A stretch of 64,000 nt of DNA, from NCBI GenBank assembly GCA_036250195.1, contig JAVHZZ010000005.1, positions 70,758,505-70,822,504 on the forward strand, given 5' to 3'. The stretch's first letter is position 1. Every line of letters starts with the position of its first letter. Below the pieces are notes generated by a model, which worked only from the letters and a program-made list of their open reading frames with translations, was not told the origin of the DNA and made no database searches. This DNA is from Mixophyes australis. Lineage: Eukaryota > Chordata > Amphibia > Anura > Limnodynastidae. Below are positions 11,780-23,113 of the stretch, piece by piece. A program made the translations under genes and the position numbers.

Positions 11780-12900
11780 TAAGCAGGGGTTGAAGTGGAA
11801 ATTTAGAAGTGACGGCGTGGAAAATGCAACTGAATGGAACTTGATAGTTCTACAATCAAAGTAGTAGGAGAAGTGTCGTTATGGCATACAAGCCAACTTC
11901 CACCACTGTAGTTAAGACAACACTAATGTTGAAAAGGGCTATTACTGCTTGAAATGAGGCTATTCCATGTGTCAAATTGTCAAGAGACTGAAGATTTCAT
12001 ACAAAAGTGTCCACTACTGTCTTGAGCGAAAGGGGCAAACAAGAGGTAACCAAGATAGCAAAAGAAGCAGAAAGCCCAGATACATGACTGCACAAGAGGA
12101 GACGTAGATAAGAGTCTACAGTTTGAGAAACAGACCCCTCACAGGTCCTGAGTTGATGGCTTTCTTAAACAGTGCATTGCAAATACCAGCAAAAAGACGT
12201 CTCAGAGATGGTGGCCTTATAGTCATGGTTGTAAAGAAACTGGCATATTGGAAAAGAAAGTTAAAATGGGCAAAAGAACACAGACATTGGATGGTGGATG
12301 ACTGGAAAAGGGTATTATAAACGGATGAGTCTAAGTTTGATGTTTTTGGCTTGAAAGAGAGAACATAGAAGGATGCTGGAGAAGTGCTTGATGCCTTTTG
12401 TCAAGCACAGTGGAGGAAATATAATTGTATGGGGTTTTTTTTGGTGCTGGTAAGATGGGATGTTTACACAGAGTGCAAGGAATAATGAACCAGAAAGGTT
12501 ATCACTCTTTTTTACAAGGTCATGCCATTCCCTGTGGTCAGCGCTTGATAGGTGCAAATTTCAGCATGCAGCAAAGCTGTAAAAACTGTTTGGTGAAGAA
12601 ACAGGGAGCTGGAGTATTATCTTTAATGGACTTGCTAGTACAATTGCCAAATCTCATACCTACTGGACTCTTGTGAGATGAGCTTGACCGTAAGATCAGG
12701 GAAAACTACCCTACAAGCCAGTTGCGCCTCTTGGATAGCTACAGTCATGGGTACAATTTTACAAAAACTAATTGATACAAATGGAGCATAGCGACGATTG
12801 TCTCTTAAAATGTGAGTCACATACACAAAAGCTAAAGGTGGAGATTGCTCATGTTAGAATAAAAGCAAATGCTGCGTTGCATAGGTTAAAAAAATTTCCA
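11780..12900 (+). mobile_element. Degenerate Tc1/mariner-type transposon
   Basis: Includes a transposase pseudogene with the classic Tc1 order of motifs plus untranslated flanks. The 5' flank (11790-11900) carries the phrase GAAGTGGAAATTTAGAAGTG. Terminal inverted repeats and TA duplications could not be fixed by eye, so the outer boundaries are approximate. Confidence 0.75.
11930..12780 (+). pseudogene. Tc1-like transposase pseudogene (DDE family, frameshifted)
   Basis: In life this enzyme binds terminal repeats and moves the element by cut and paste through a DD34E catalytic triad. Segments read in different frames: MTAQEE near 12084 and RNRPLTGPELMAFLNSA at about 12126 (DNA-binding region), then KRLKWAKEHRHW-like text (KRKLKWAKEHRHWMVDDWK) ending 12320. 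The Trp codon before the first catalytic Asp is now TAA. TDESKFDVFG follows at 12321, keeping the first Asp. Downstream, GCLHRVQGIMNQKGYHS and GHAIPCGQRLIGANF are clear, but the DNDPKH block holding the second Asp is deleted between MQQ and SCKNC at about 12570. The third acidic residue is Gly and the following Trp a stop (TGLL then stop, about 12668-12677), then DELD. Inactive. Confidence 0.9.
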
Positions 12901-14449
12901 TAGCAATACTTTATCCAATTCACATGATCACAAATAACAAATTTAATTGAAAAGCAATTTTCAGGATTGAAATTAAATTCAGATGCCTCTGCAGGACAGC
13001 AAGTATATCTTCATTTTTACATTAGCACATTTTAGAATATGAAATACATCATAAAATAAGCAATATTTCAAAATGATTATATTTGTTGAACAAGAAATTA
13101 TGTAAATGCTTAGGTGTGTTTCAGAGAGAATGAATTTCAAAATAGACATTTTATAATTTAGAGAATAATACACTCCTAAAATCTTCTTCTTCTTTTTTCC
13201 AAGTGTGGGCTATAAGCCAGCTTTACAAGGAGCAGAGACAAAACTTTATGATTCAGAGTTGCTAAACAGAGTCTCAGCTTAGGGCAAGTTTTAAAGATGT
13301 TGACTGGATTGCATTTTCTCGTTTGAGAAATGGCAGATGTCTAATATTTTAAGAATCAAATACTCTCTTTGGTATTAACATATGGTGACCTCTGCTCAAA
13401 GTTTAAATACATATGGCATGATTTAGAATTAGACATAGATTCAACTGCTGGTCCAATGCGTAGTAAAATGTGGATAGATTGTAGGTTTTAAGTAACTGAT
13501 AACTGAGGGATGCATAAACCCAGAGGCATTTAAATGCCAAGGTTGAGTTAGGAATCCTGTGCATCCAAGAGTGAGGACCACAAGTCTTAGGGGGTTCTTT
13601 GAAATCACCTAGGCAGATTGTTGCAACCAGAGTGTAGTTTGTTCTGTAGATGACAATACAGAAAAGTGGATATACAATCACCAGACATATGTGATTCTTT
13701 GCAGGTGCAGCATACACCTGTGATGGAAGCGCAGTTCCTATTTACACTAATCCACGAACACATCGGTACAGTCAAAAGACACAGGTTAAATATTCTCTTT
13801 ATCATTCCCACGGTGATGGAGCTAATGGTTTGGAGCGGTAGTGATGTTTTGATAGTGGTACCCAGGAGTTATTTAATCCAGGATACTAGTATACAATGAC
13901 CTTGTTGGCTAATCATGAAAAGGTTGATATTATCTACATATGCTAGTTGTTTAACCCAGACCTATTGTTCTCTTTTATCCTTGATTAAACACTCCACCTG
14001 GCCACATTTAAGAATAACTTTTCTAATTTATAGACAATTAATAGAAATATACATGGCATACAGTAACATGTTAACCAATGCATAGGAACAGCAAATGACA
14101 ATAAATTGTAATGCAGAGAGTTGATGACAGTTTACAGTACACAGAAAGTGGCGATGGATCGCAACTGTCATACTTAAGTTACATGAGTCCAAAACTCGTA
14201 CAACCTACTTTCACAGAGATGAATAGGGGTTAAAATAGCTATTAAATTTGGGTTAGGTAATGTGAAAGGACCAATGGGTATGAAGTGGGAGAGTTTAGGG
14301 ATCTAGGGGTCTATTTATTGGGGTGAGTCTGTAATCACTTCCTTTTGGCTTTGTGAATTATTAAACAGCACAAATATATAGAACTGGTTTGAGGTATTCC
14401 TATATTTTCCTGTTTAGATTTATCTGCTTGCTCTGTCAGTTTTAGTTGT
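12901..14449. other. AT-rich DNA, nothing recognised
   Basis: No coding family seen. An AGGGGTCTATTTATTGGGG phrase at about 14305 resembles a MITE terminus but has no identified partner. Confidence 0.4.
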
Positions 14450-15480
14450 ATTATACTAGGGCTCTTTGGTTTTTATCTTTATTTCACTTCTCCCTCCACA
14501 TTCTCTTTTTCCATATTTTCTCTGTTCTTCCCTAATTTTTTTTGTTTGTTTGTTCTGGGGAACTGGTCTTTTTTTCTCTATGTTTCTCTAATATTTCCAA
14601 CATGCTCCTTCCCAAACAGTTTCCCGTCCTCCTGTCCCACCAGTCTGACTACCCTTCCACCAACCAGTCACCAGGCTTGCCTCAGTTATGTTACAGGGCC
14701 AATGTGAGTCTCTGTACGCACTACCCAGTTGGCTTTATTGGGTAATGCACAGTTCACTGCTGTTTCCCTCCTTACAGTGCCCATGCCCCCTCCTCCATCC
14801 TGGTGGCAATTTTTCCTTCTCTTGACCCACTCTGCCTCTTACCAGCCCCTGTTTTCTTTGTGTGGACTTTCTCACTTTCTGGTCTCAAGCCAGTTTTGCC
14901 TTCCTGGCCTCCAGCTCCACTGGGAAGCTGGTCTCTGCCTCCCCCTCCACCCCTTGTTCCAAGTACATAATTTTTCTCCTCTACCCCTGTTTTATTTTCC
15001 TCAGCTCATGCCCCTCATTACCAGACCTCTCCATTGCCACTCCCTCAGAGCTCTCTTCCTACGTCACAAGTACCTCATCCCCCAATTATTTTAATGTAAA
15101 AGCTCTGGCTCCTCCAAGCTTTCCAAGAGCTCTGTTGACCCCCTCCCTTCCATCCAGGTTTCCTTATGTTTTACCTTCATATTTTCCTTTGCATGATTTC
15201 TCTTTCCCCTGTGTCCCCTAGTCATTCTGTGACCCAGGTTGCAGAGTGGTATTGAAGAAAAAGATGATATAAATAAGTTATATTGAACTCCATAACTTAA
15301 TATATAATACTGAGGAGTCAGAAATTGCTTAAGATATATATTTTCTTTAGGACTATTTCATCCTTCACCCTTGCTGATACTTCTTCAGTGAAGATGAAGT
15401 ATCTACTCTCTTCTTATCTTCCTACTCTACCTCCTGTGCTCTTGATCCTATACCCTATAAAATTGGTAGATCCCTGTATC
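14450..15480 (+). other. Pyrimidine-rich stretch, possible 5' part of the L2 element
   Basis: The plus strand is strongly C/T-rich from 14470 to 15230, and frames of about 120 codons are rich in Pro, Ser, Leu and Phe. It lies directly upstream of the L2 reverse transcriptase remnant in the same orientation and may be its leader or endonuclease part, but I find no endonuclease motif. Between 15235 and 15470 the sequence is unremarkable. Confidence 0.3.
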
Positions 15481-15482
15481 CT

Positions 15483-16640
15483 GTGCTCATTCCACCTCTA
15501 ACTAAAATCTGTAATCTCTCTCTCTACTGGTATCTCCCCATCATTATACAAGCACACAGTGATTACTGCTATTCTGAAAAACAAAATTCTGACTCTTTCC
15601 CAAACTCTTTCTCAAATTACAGTCCCATCTGTCAGCTCCCATGCCCCTCCAAGCTTCTAGAGAGACTTGCCTACACTCACCTCACATGCTTCCATTTCGC
15701 AAACAACCTATTAGATCCCTTTCAGTTAGGCTTTCGCTCTCTCAACACTCCACAGAGACTGAGATGACTAAGGTTGTTAATGATTTCATCACTGGTAAAA
15801 CTGAAGGCCATTACTCTCCTCTAACTCTCCTGAATCTCTTTGCTGCATTTGACAATGTTGACAACTCTCTTCTCTTACAAATGCTACAATTCCTATGTCT
15901 ACAATACACTGTCCTATCCTGGTTCTCAACCTACCTTTCTCATCACTCTTTCAGTGTTAATTTCTCTGGATCCACCTTTGCTCCATTTTCTTTATCAGTT
16001 GGAGTACCACAAGGCTCAGTGCTAGGTCCTCTACTGTTCTCTATCTATACCACTTCTCTAATAAGCTCCTTTGAACTTCAGCATCATCTCTATGTGGATG
16101 ATACCCAAATTTATCTATCCTCTTTTGGTCTGTCACCATCTGTGTTGTCCCGCAATACTGACAGATGTCTTTCTGCCATTTCATCTTGGATATCCTCTCA
16201 CCAAATGAAACTCAATCTTAATAATATTCTCACCCACCAATATAAGTTACCTTCCTGACAATTTTATTTCTGTTAACAACATGACCATAAATTCCATCCT
16301 TCAAGCTCGCTGCCTAGGTGTGATCCTTGACTATCCTTTGTTCCCCACATTGACTCTATATCGAAATCATGTTACATACATCGAAAAAAACATTTCCAGA
16401 AAATGCCTTTATCTTACACTGAAAAAACTCTAATTCCATCATCATCTCTCGCATTGACTATTGCAGTTCCCTCCTTGCCAGTCTTCACCAAAACAGACTC
16501 TCACACCTACGATCTATTTTGCGTGCAGCAGCTAGATTGATTTTCATTGCAAATCTTTCTTCCTCTGCTGAACCACTCTGTCATTATCTACATTACATGG
16601 ATTGCCTGTTCTTTTGTTTTTTAATACTTCTACTAACCGA
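15483..16640 (+). pseudogene. L2-clade LINE reverse transcriptase pseudogene
   Basis: Motifs of non-LTR reverse transcriptases occur in order. [18 protein letters not shown] (consensus NYRPIS...SKLLER) is near 15615. DPFQLGFR follows, then [12 protein letters not shown] around motif [19 protein letters not shown] at about 16000, and [11 protein letters not shown] with the catalytic box at 16091-16102. [15 protein letters not shown] follows, then in other frames ARCLGVILDYP (about 16303), SRIDYCSSLLASLHQN (about 16450) and RAAARLIF (about 16525). The C-terminal pattern is typical of L2-type elements. At least two frameshifts and stops interrupt it. The canonical box in this clade is YADD; here Ala is Val. 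The copy ends close to a (TA)n tract. Confidence 0.88.
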
Positions 16641-16663
16641 CAAGGTCATCATCAAAACCAACA

Positions 16664-16666
<3 letters not shown>

Positions 16667-16703
<37 letters not shown>

Positions 16704-16738
16704 AGAGAGAGAGAGAAAGAGAAAGAGGGAGAGAGAGA
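16667..16738. repeat. (TA)n followed by (GA)n microsatellite
   Basis: About 34 bp of TA dinucleotides then GA/GAAA repeats, immediately downstream of the L2 remnant. Confidence 0.95.
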
Positions 16739-17097
16739 AGAACACAGTGAGTTGCCTCTCCCTTACCTGTGAAGCCGATAATAATCACAGTTTCAATTAG
16801 CATGTTTGACACAAAAAATCGTCGCTATGAAAAGTCATTTTAATAAGTAACTAATCATGAGACAGAAAAGACACACAGCAGTTTTTAAGTCCCCTTATCT
16901 CTTTCTTACACTTTAATTGTATTGATATTTTGCTGTTTTTTTAAATTTGAATTTACAGTAATACAATTGGACTTTTAACAGATAATAAAGGTTAAGTGTT
17001 ATTATTTTTGGTCCTCAGTAGTGCACCAAAACAAATGTAATTTCTTTCTTGCTTTTCTTCTTGTGGGCATGCATTTTTGAGGTAAGGATGTAGAGGT

Positions 17098-17325
17098 TTG
17101 GTTGAAGGTCACACAGACAAAGAAGGTTTTTTTTTCAGGGCTTACATGGGAGGAGATTTTGGAGGCAAAGCATGCAAGCCAAATATCTGGGGAAATGTTT
17201 TGAATTTAATAATGGGCAATGTAGTAGATAATGGGCAATGTAGTAAAGGTGAGCATTGCAGATTTCAACATATATGCATGCAATGATGAGAAGGTCACCA
17301 AGCAAATGATTGTGGGAGGTAAAGG
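17098..17325 (+). pseudogene. DIRS gag-like C-terminus with Cys/His finger
   Basis: The frame from 17098 contains GQCSKGEHCRFQHICMQ, then after two stop codons EGHQANDC in the same frame. This matches the C-x5-C-x4/5-H-x-C plus H-x4-C style finger that ends DIRS gag proteins (general knowledge). The two in-frame stops at 17284-17289 sit where a Cys and Gly would normally be. Confidence 0.65.
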
Positions 17326-17369
17326 GGTGGTATGTCAAAGGGTGAAGAAGTGTTAGGTGGGGACTTTCA

Positions 17370-18060
17370 GTAAGGCAGAGTCTACAATTCTTTTAGATAT
17401 TATGGTTAAATGGTTAAATTTACCCTAACAGGGAGAATGCAAAACTTTTGTTAAAGAGGTTCAAAGAAGTTTTCTATTGCCTGTTAGTTGGATGATTAAA
17501 GTTGCTAGTCCGAGGAATTGTCTTTGGAATTACTGATGGCGTTGATGGAAAAAGTTAATAAAGAAGTTCAGTTTGGACCCATATGTGATCCTTTTTTCAT
17601 GCCAACTACTTATATCCCCAATTGGGGTGATGTCTAAAAAAGTACTGAGAAAGTTTAGGTTCATTAAACATTTGTTCTACCCTATAGGGGGGTTGGTTAT
17701 TGATGCAATTAATGAACAACATTGCAGGGTGTGTATCAGTCTTTCGAGAAGGCCTTGGAGTTAGTTAAAGAACAAGGAGTTAGAAACCTGATGGCTGAGA
17801 CTGATGATGAGTCAGCTTTTAGTTTCCTTCCCCTACATCTAGATTCATTTAAATGTATGGGTCTTAAGATATTTTGTAGGTAATTTGCGATAGCGACATT
17901 GGGCATGGTGTATGTCCCATAATATTATATTTAAGATAAATCTTTGAAAATTTTAACTTGGTGCATATCTGGTCTCCCCAACATTGTCTTGCCGGCAAAA
18001 ATAGCTCTTTACTGATACAGCAGGTTCCAAAGTTTTCAGATTTTTTTTTTTATGGTGAAT
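17370..18060 (+). pseudogene. DIRS reverse transcriptase remnant
   Basis: Text typical of DIRS reverse transcriptases is spread over several frames. A LLDIMVKWLNLP segment at about 17380 corresponds to the conserved region before RT. SPIGVMSKKV then GKFRFIKHLFYP-like text (RKFRFIKHLFYPIGGLVIDAI) follows at 17610-17710. ALELVKEQGVRNL appears in a shifted frame, then DDESAFSFLPLHLDSFKCMG at about 17800, which keeps a motif A Asp. The later catalytic Asp-Asp box was not found and may be deleted. The family copies RNA into DNA. Confidence 0.75.
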
Positions 18061-18099
18061 TTGTATTCCAATCTTTTGCCTTAGGAATAGGTTACAGAA

Positions 18100-18420
18100 C
18101 CTTTAACTAGGAGCCTCCTCTTACTATAATTATTTCCCATTATTGTGCAGTTAGGATTATGAGTGAGTTAGCTGAAGTTGAAGGTGTTGTATTTTGGTGT
18201 GACAATTTAGGGGTAGCTCAGGTTATAAATAATCAGCTAGCATCTTCTCCACCAGCACTTGTTTTATCAGACACTTGGTTATGCCATGCTTGAGAAAAGA
18301 ACATTTTTTTAAGGCTAATTGTGTTCCAAGGTTTGAGAACTCTACAGTGGATTTTTTGCCTCTATTTAATTGAAGAAGTTGTGGGAATTAGTACCTAAGG
18401 CAATCATGTGGGTGCATCAT
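18100..18420 (+). pseudogene. DIRS RNase H remnant
   Basis: VVFWCDNLGVAQVINNQLAS (about 18189-18245) matches the DIRS RNase H core, in which Asp follows FWC. It is preceded by LPIIIS-type text and followed by SPPALVLSDTWLCHA. Stops and frameshifts follow. The domain degrades the RNA strand during reverse transcription. Confidence 0.7.
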
Positions 18421-18439
18421 GTCCTTCTGTCGGGCAGAT

Positions 18440-19080
18440 TATCAAGCTGGCCTAGAGTATTAGTTGGGAAGGCGCTTGCTCATTTAACTTGAAATCATAC
18501 TGCCCAACATGGAAGGTATTAAGTAGGTACAAACAAGCAAGGGAGGATCGAAATAAGGGGCAACAAAAAGCATAGTTTATTTTATATGGGACTATTATAA
18601 GGGCGGAAGGATTAAGGCACAAATGGTTAAGGTCTGTCTGGGATTTAAATTTGAAGCTGAAAGGGAGGATTGATGTGAAAATCAGTTTTCTAATATGTAA
18701 ATCTTTAAAGTGTTGGTCAAAGGAAAGTGTGTTTAACGACAATGGTAGATGACCCATAGACAAGGAATTATTGTGGCGGTTGACCTTTGTTGATGAGGAA
18801 GTGCTTTATTATTTGGGTTTTTCCAGGTTTTTGTTTGGAGCTTTTAGGTTGAATGAGTTGGTTGCACCCTCAAAGAATTTATCTGTGTCAGGCTTGCTTT
18901 TTATAAGGCAATTGTAAATGAGCAGTCCATAATCTGTAAAATACACCAATTCAAGACAGTTCAGATAAGGTTGGGTAGATGGGTCATGTTGGTAGCCAAT
19001 GTAAACTAAATCCATATGTCCTGTTACTCTGGCACTTGAATATTTGATGATTAGAACCCTGGGGCAACATGTTTGGTTAA
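18440..19080 (+). pseudogene. Tyrosine recombinase-like remnant of DIRS element
   Basis: The start resembles the N-terminal core-binding part of DIRS recombinases (LTWKSYCPTWKVLSRYKQA in mixed frames, about 18483-18540). RFLFGAFRLNELVAPSKN at 18825-18880 matches the conserved block with the first catalytic Arg (consensus GAFRxSELV), and the Arg is present. CPVTLALEYLMIRTLGQ at about 19018-19070 fits the later block. The C-terminal Arg and Tyr were not located. The family joins the circular DNA intermediate to the target. Confidence 0.65.
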
Positions 19081-19220
19081 TGTGTGAGAATGTAACCCCA
19101 TTTACTAAATATCAGTTTCGGTGTTAATTAAGAAATAAAGGTTAGCCAGACAGCTAGCATGTGTTCTCTCTCTGGGCTGTGGGAGGTGCTGGAATAAAGA
19201 GCCTGATATGATATTGGTAA

Positions 19221-20531
19221 TAAAGCCCAGTTAATTGTTTGTCTTCTTGCATGGACATATGGATATAGTGTGGAGTATTACCTTATCAAGATTTTCTGGG
19301 CTCTTGTAGTGTTTTTTTTTCTTAGTGCTACAGTTGATGCTCATCCACATGCGTTCTATTTGTCAATTGGTGTTTCCAGGATACTTCAGGATGATGCCTT
19401 TTAGAAGTGAAAATGAAAAAGAATAGAAAGCATAGTGAAGTCCTGCATAGGTTTATTGATAAAGATAGCAAGGTTACACTTACACAGTAACAATATTTTG
19501 AGATCATGAAAGTAGTATAGAATAGAAGTATAGAGCAGAATTCCAGGTTGGGTGTCCAAGTCCTTGGTGCTTTGTGAAGTCTGTTTTAACCCTGATGTAA
19601 GTAGCTGTTGCCCTCTTGCTTTATTTCTTTCCAGGGATTTCCAGGGAATCAAGCGATTCTGGAAAAAGTCTTCTAATAAAAGTTTGTTAGTGCAAATGTC
19701 TGTCTCTTTATGCTCAAAGTCTTCTATCTGTGATGTTGAACTTTCTAAAGGGATTGTTAGTTAATCATTTTATGTTGTCTTATATATCTGTCCAACAGTG
19801 TTACCAGGTAGATGTTAGTTAATTAATTAGTAAATTATTACATAGGAGTTTGGATCCTGGTGTTGGTTGATTGTTCTATGGGGCGACTAATTAGCCCACG
19901 GGAAAAACATAGAATTGTGATTAACATTAGCCAAGAATCAACTGGAAAGGAGGTAGGGAAATCAGCTTGACGATAAGTTAGTATAATTTCCCAGAAGTGG
20001 GGTATATATATATTGCTAATAAGGTATCAAAATGTAAAAATCATCTTTATTGGTATCTGAAGGTATCAGTTGTAGCAATGTATTTATACTGTGCAGGAGG
20101 TGAGTAATCTAAATCCACTGGTGGTCACATACCAGCGGTATTAATATTCTTTAATATTATTAACAGTTGAGGGCGTCCAGAGATACACATTAAAATATAC
20201 ATTTTTATACATATCCATCGGTAACTAGTGGTGTATATAGGTAGGCATATAGTCGAATGCTAACATGCATTAACAATACAATGCAGTGATTAGATAATCA
20301 CAGTCCCAAGCATCAGATGAATACAAGGTTAAAAGAATTAATATACAATACAGTATTGTAACAGGAGATGAAGGCAAAACTATGGTATTACAGAGGTCAT
20401 CTATTCATCTCAGAGGGGTGACATATTTTTGCAGGTCCAATGCTGACCAGGCTGGGGCTGATTTCACATTACAACATGGAACCCCTGCTAATCTGTGGGT
20501 GTCCTTGTTATAGTGTGACCAGCCCATCCTG
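19221..20531. other. Unrecognised DNA
   Basis: No repeat family or coding signal I can support. Frames up to 83 codons look fortuitous. Confidence 0.4.
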
Positions 20532-20732
20532 ACATCAGCAGCAACAGCAGCTATTTATATAGCGCCCCATTGGCGCTTATAGTCTAAATTTCCTAACACA
20601 CAGATACACACACATACACACACAAACACACTCACGCGCGTGAACACACGCCAGCACGCACACACACACACACAGAAAAAGTCAATTTAATAGCAGCCAA
20701 TTAGCCTACTAGCACGGTTTATTTGTTGGAGA
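20532..20732 (-). repeat. V-SINE 3' half, minus strand, with (CA)n expansion
   Basis: Read on the minus strand it gives TAGGCTAATTGGCTGCTATT, then an expanded GT tract in place of the usual TCTCTCTGTCTGTGTGT. TTAGGAAATTTAGACTATAAG, AATGGGGCGCTATATAAATA and a (GCT)n tail follow. The order matches the copies at 4.9 and 45 kb. The head is missing. Confidence 0.75.
20594..20675. repeat. (CA)n microsatellite inside V-SINE
   Basis: Interrupted ACACAC tract with CGCG interruptions, grown from the (GT)-rich segment of the SINE body. Confidence 0.9.
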
Positions 20733-21130
20733 TATCCTGGTGCTGGTTGCTCGCTCACTATCCCCCCACTTTAGCTGTAATCAGCTCAGCCTATAGCACT
20801 GGTACTGATTAGCTGTTTTAAGGGGAGGGGAGATGCATTTTTATTGTTTTAAATGTAACTAATCTAAATTAACACAGTATGGATTTGGTAGTGATCATCA
20901 TTAAGTTGATGATGATAACTGTCATGTCTTTAGTGTGGTTGTATCAATATACACTCAGAGCACATATATACCTTGTATTTTAAGTGAATATGTGCAACTC
21001 AAAATACATGCATAATGGAAAAAAATGTAGCTCTCTGATCCATCTCTATAAGGCAATCAGGAAGCAACCTTTCAGAAATGGAGATGAGAATTGTAACCTG
21101 GCACGTGGCTTTTGGGGGGTTTCAATACTG
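20733..21130. other. Unrecognised DNA
   Basis: Nothing beyond AT-rich sequence. Confidence 0.4.
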
Positions 21131-21420
21131 ACAGAGAGGGAGAAGCATTGGGGTTGTAGAGGAAAGAGAATTGGAAGAAGAGAGATTAAAAGAGGAGAGA
21201 GAGAGGTGGTAGAGGAAAGAGAACCATAGAGATGGGAGAGGAAAGAGAATGATAGAAAAGAAGAAGGAAAACAGAGTGAGGGTGGAGGAGAAAACCAGAA
21301 AGGGGTTGAGAATGAAGGAATCAGAGAGAGGGTAGAAAATGTAAGGGGAAGAGAGAAGAGATAGAAATGAAAGTAAACTAGAGGTGGAGAGAAGAGACAA
21401 TCAGAGAGGGGATGGGATAC
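21131..21420. repeat. Purine-rich low-complexity tract
   Basis: Nearly all G and A on the plus strand, with loose GAGAGAGG/GGAAAGAGAA periodicity. Frames on either strand are compositional artefacts. Confidence 0.85.
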
Positions 21421-21594
21421 AATGAGAAAATGCCCTTTGATTTGATGAAGCCTGAAGATGAAGAGAAGTGGTGTAGAAGGTGTATGCTCAGATGAACCGT
21501 TCAGTGAAACTCAGAGGGTGCAGCTGACTGCAATCCCCTAAGGGGGTGTCGGGTAGGAAACCAGACAGATCTTCCTCACTGTCCATGGGCAGCC

Positions 21595-22125
21595 TAAGCT
21601 ATGTTGGTCCCCAAAGTGGACAAATTTAAAATGGTTATTTGTAGGCTACCATCGACTGAACAATGTAATTGTGCCTGACATTGGTTCCCTGCCCTGTATT
21701 GATGCTTTGATAGATGAGGCATTGTAACTCATCTATCAAAACATCAATACAGAAAATGTCCATTTTTTATTTTGAGTAAAGGTTATTGGCAGATTTCACT
21801 GATGCCCGAGATTTAAGAACTGCAAGCGTTCATCACAAATTTGCCTTACCACTGAAGGGGTTAGGATAGTACCTAGACTGCAGGGTATTACAGATTGTTT
21901 GCCCCTGACATCAAAATTATAGCTAAGCAAATTACAGACCTCACTAAGAAGTGGCTCTCAAATGTGGTAGACTTGAAACCCACTAGTGAGCTGGCAATCT
22001 AATCGTTGAAAAGGGTCCTGGTGAGTGCTCCATTATTGGGAATGCCAAACTATGATAAATAATGTTGTTCATACTGATGCATCCAAATATGGATGTGGAT
22101 CTGTAATCAACCTGAAGTAACTTAG
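21595..22125 (+). pseudogene. Ty3/Gypsy-type pol remnant (RT and start of RNase H)
   Basis: In mixed frames: LVPKVDKFKMVI with YHRLNNVIVPDIGSLPCIDA (21618-21700), the Gypsy RT start. SKGYWQISLMPE follows at about 21777 (canonical TKGYWQIPLxPE). Then YYRLFAPDIKIIAKQITDLT (about 21890-21940, canonical YYRxFIPxxxxIAxPLTDLT), LKRVLVSAPLLGMPNYDK, and HTDASKYGCGSVI at about 22073-22112, the start of the Gypsy RNase H (canonical TDAS). The YVDD-type catalytic box is absent and the segment between PE and YYR is far too short, so there is an internal deletion as well as several stops. The element copied itself through an RNA intermediate. Confidence 0.8.
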
Positions 22126-23105
22126 GGACTGGAACACCTGTGTCTCTGACCCTGTGAATGTGTTCCATCCCATACCCAGTCACACACAATGTGGTAAACT
22201 GCTTGTTTATCCAATGCAGTATGGTGCCTGTAGAGCAGCAGTGCCAGACGCCTACAAGCAGTTCAAGAGGAGTTGTAATGAACCCAGAAAGCATTGTCTT
22301 GGAGTTTTAGGCAGCTAAGGGTCACAACAGATCTCCCAAACTCCTGAAGTTGAATTTGGACTAAAGGTGTTGCTAGTCCATAGTTTACAAGCACTGAAAG
22401 AAAGATTGGTTGGGTGTTCTGAAGATTGGATTTCCCAGTCAAGACTAAATGATGTCAGTACCAAAAGAAGGCTAAGCCCTCCTAGTGTCTGGCTGCACAT
22501 GGGCTATTTTTAACTTTAAAAGGTCAGGCTGTCCCACATGGACAGAAAAGATAGTCAAAGTAGATTATTTAAGGAGGCTGGAGACTGGTCTACCCACCCA
22601 CAAACATGTTTGTGAAAATGTATAAAAGCAGGATTAGAAACAAATGTAAAGCTACATTCTTGTGGTATACGTGTATGCAGTTGTAACAGCTCTTCTTAGA
22701 GCTAATTGAGCAATGGATCTATCAGTGCTGGCAGTCAAGTGAGATCCTCTGTTGCAGCTCCATGGGATTTCCAGATGATGGCACTATTGGCACTATTGGG
22801 GCTTCATATTATTTCCTATGATCAAATTATTTGTATTTCAGTATCAGTTTCAGTATTATTATTATTGTTGCCATTCGATGTGATACAGGTCTACTATACT
22901 CTTTGAATTAGGCACGAAGGTTATGCATGTAACTCTGTCTAGCCAAATCTAGTAAAATCATTATGGGAAAGTGCAGAGGGAAGCCAGAAAGATAAAGCAA
23001 TATAGTTATTAAAAGTTCAGGAGGGCCTATAATTAATAGTCAGCTGAGGGCCTCTACAATATTTAATGTTTACACCTATGTATAAATAAAAATATTGACA
23101 AGACC
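22126..23105. other. Unrecognised DNA downstream of Gypsy remnant
   Basis: Could include further decayed Gypsy sequence. Two minus-strand frames (about 60-100 codons) have no family. A TATAAAAG box at 22621 is the only promoter-like feature. Confidence 0.35.
22621..22628 (+). promoter_or_regulatory. Candidate TATA box
   Basis: TATAAAAG about 20 bases after the palindrome CAAACATGTTTG. It could be the promoter of an LTR belonging to the upstream Gypsy remnant, but no LTR ends were found. Confidence 0.2.
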
Positions 23106-23113
23106 TGTTATCT

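Larger units (their letters stand above)
17060..19220 (+). mobile_element. Decayed DIRS-type tyrosine-recombinase retrotransposon
   Basis: Four domains occur in the order expected for DIRS elements on the plus strand: a Cys/His finger at the end of gag, reverse transcriptase, RNase H, and a tyrosine-recombinase-like segment. Frames change repeatedly, so no protein could be made. AATAAA occurs at 19193 and near 19220, which may mark the 3' end. Terminal inverted repeats and the internal circular junction typical of DIRS were not identified, so the outer limits are estimates. Confidence 0.75.

Noticed and set aside
17098..17289. Host CCCH zinc-finger protein
   Set aside because: The finger is followed by DIRS reverse transcriptase, RNase H and recombinase text on the same strand, so it is better explained as DIRS gag.
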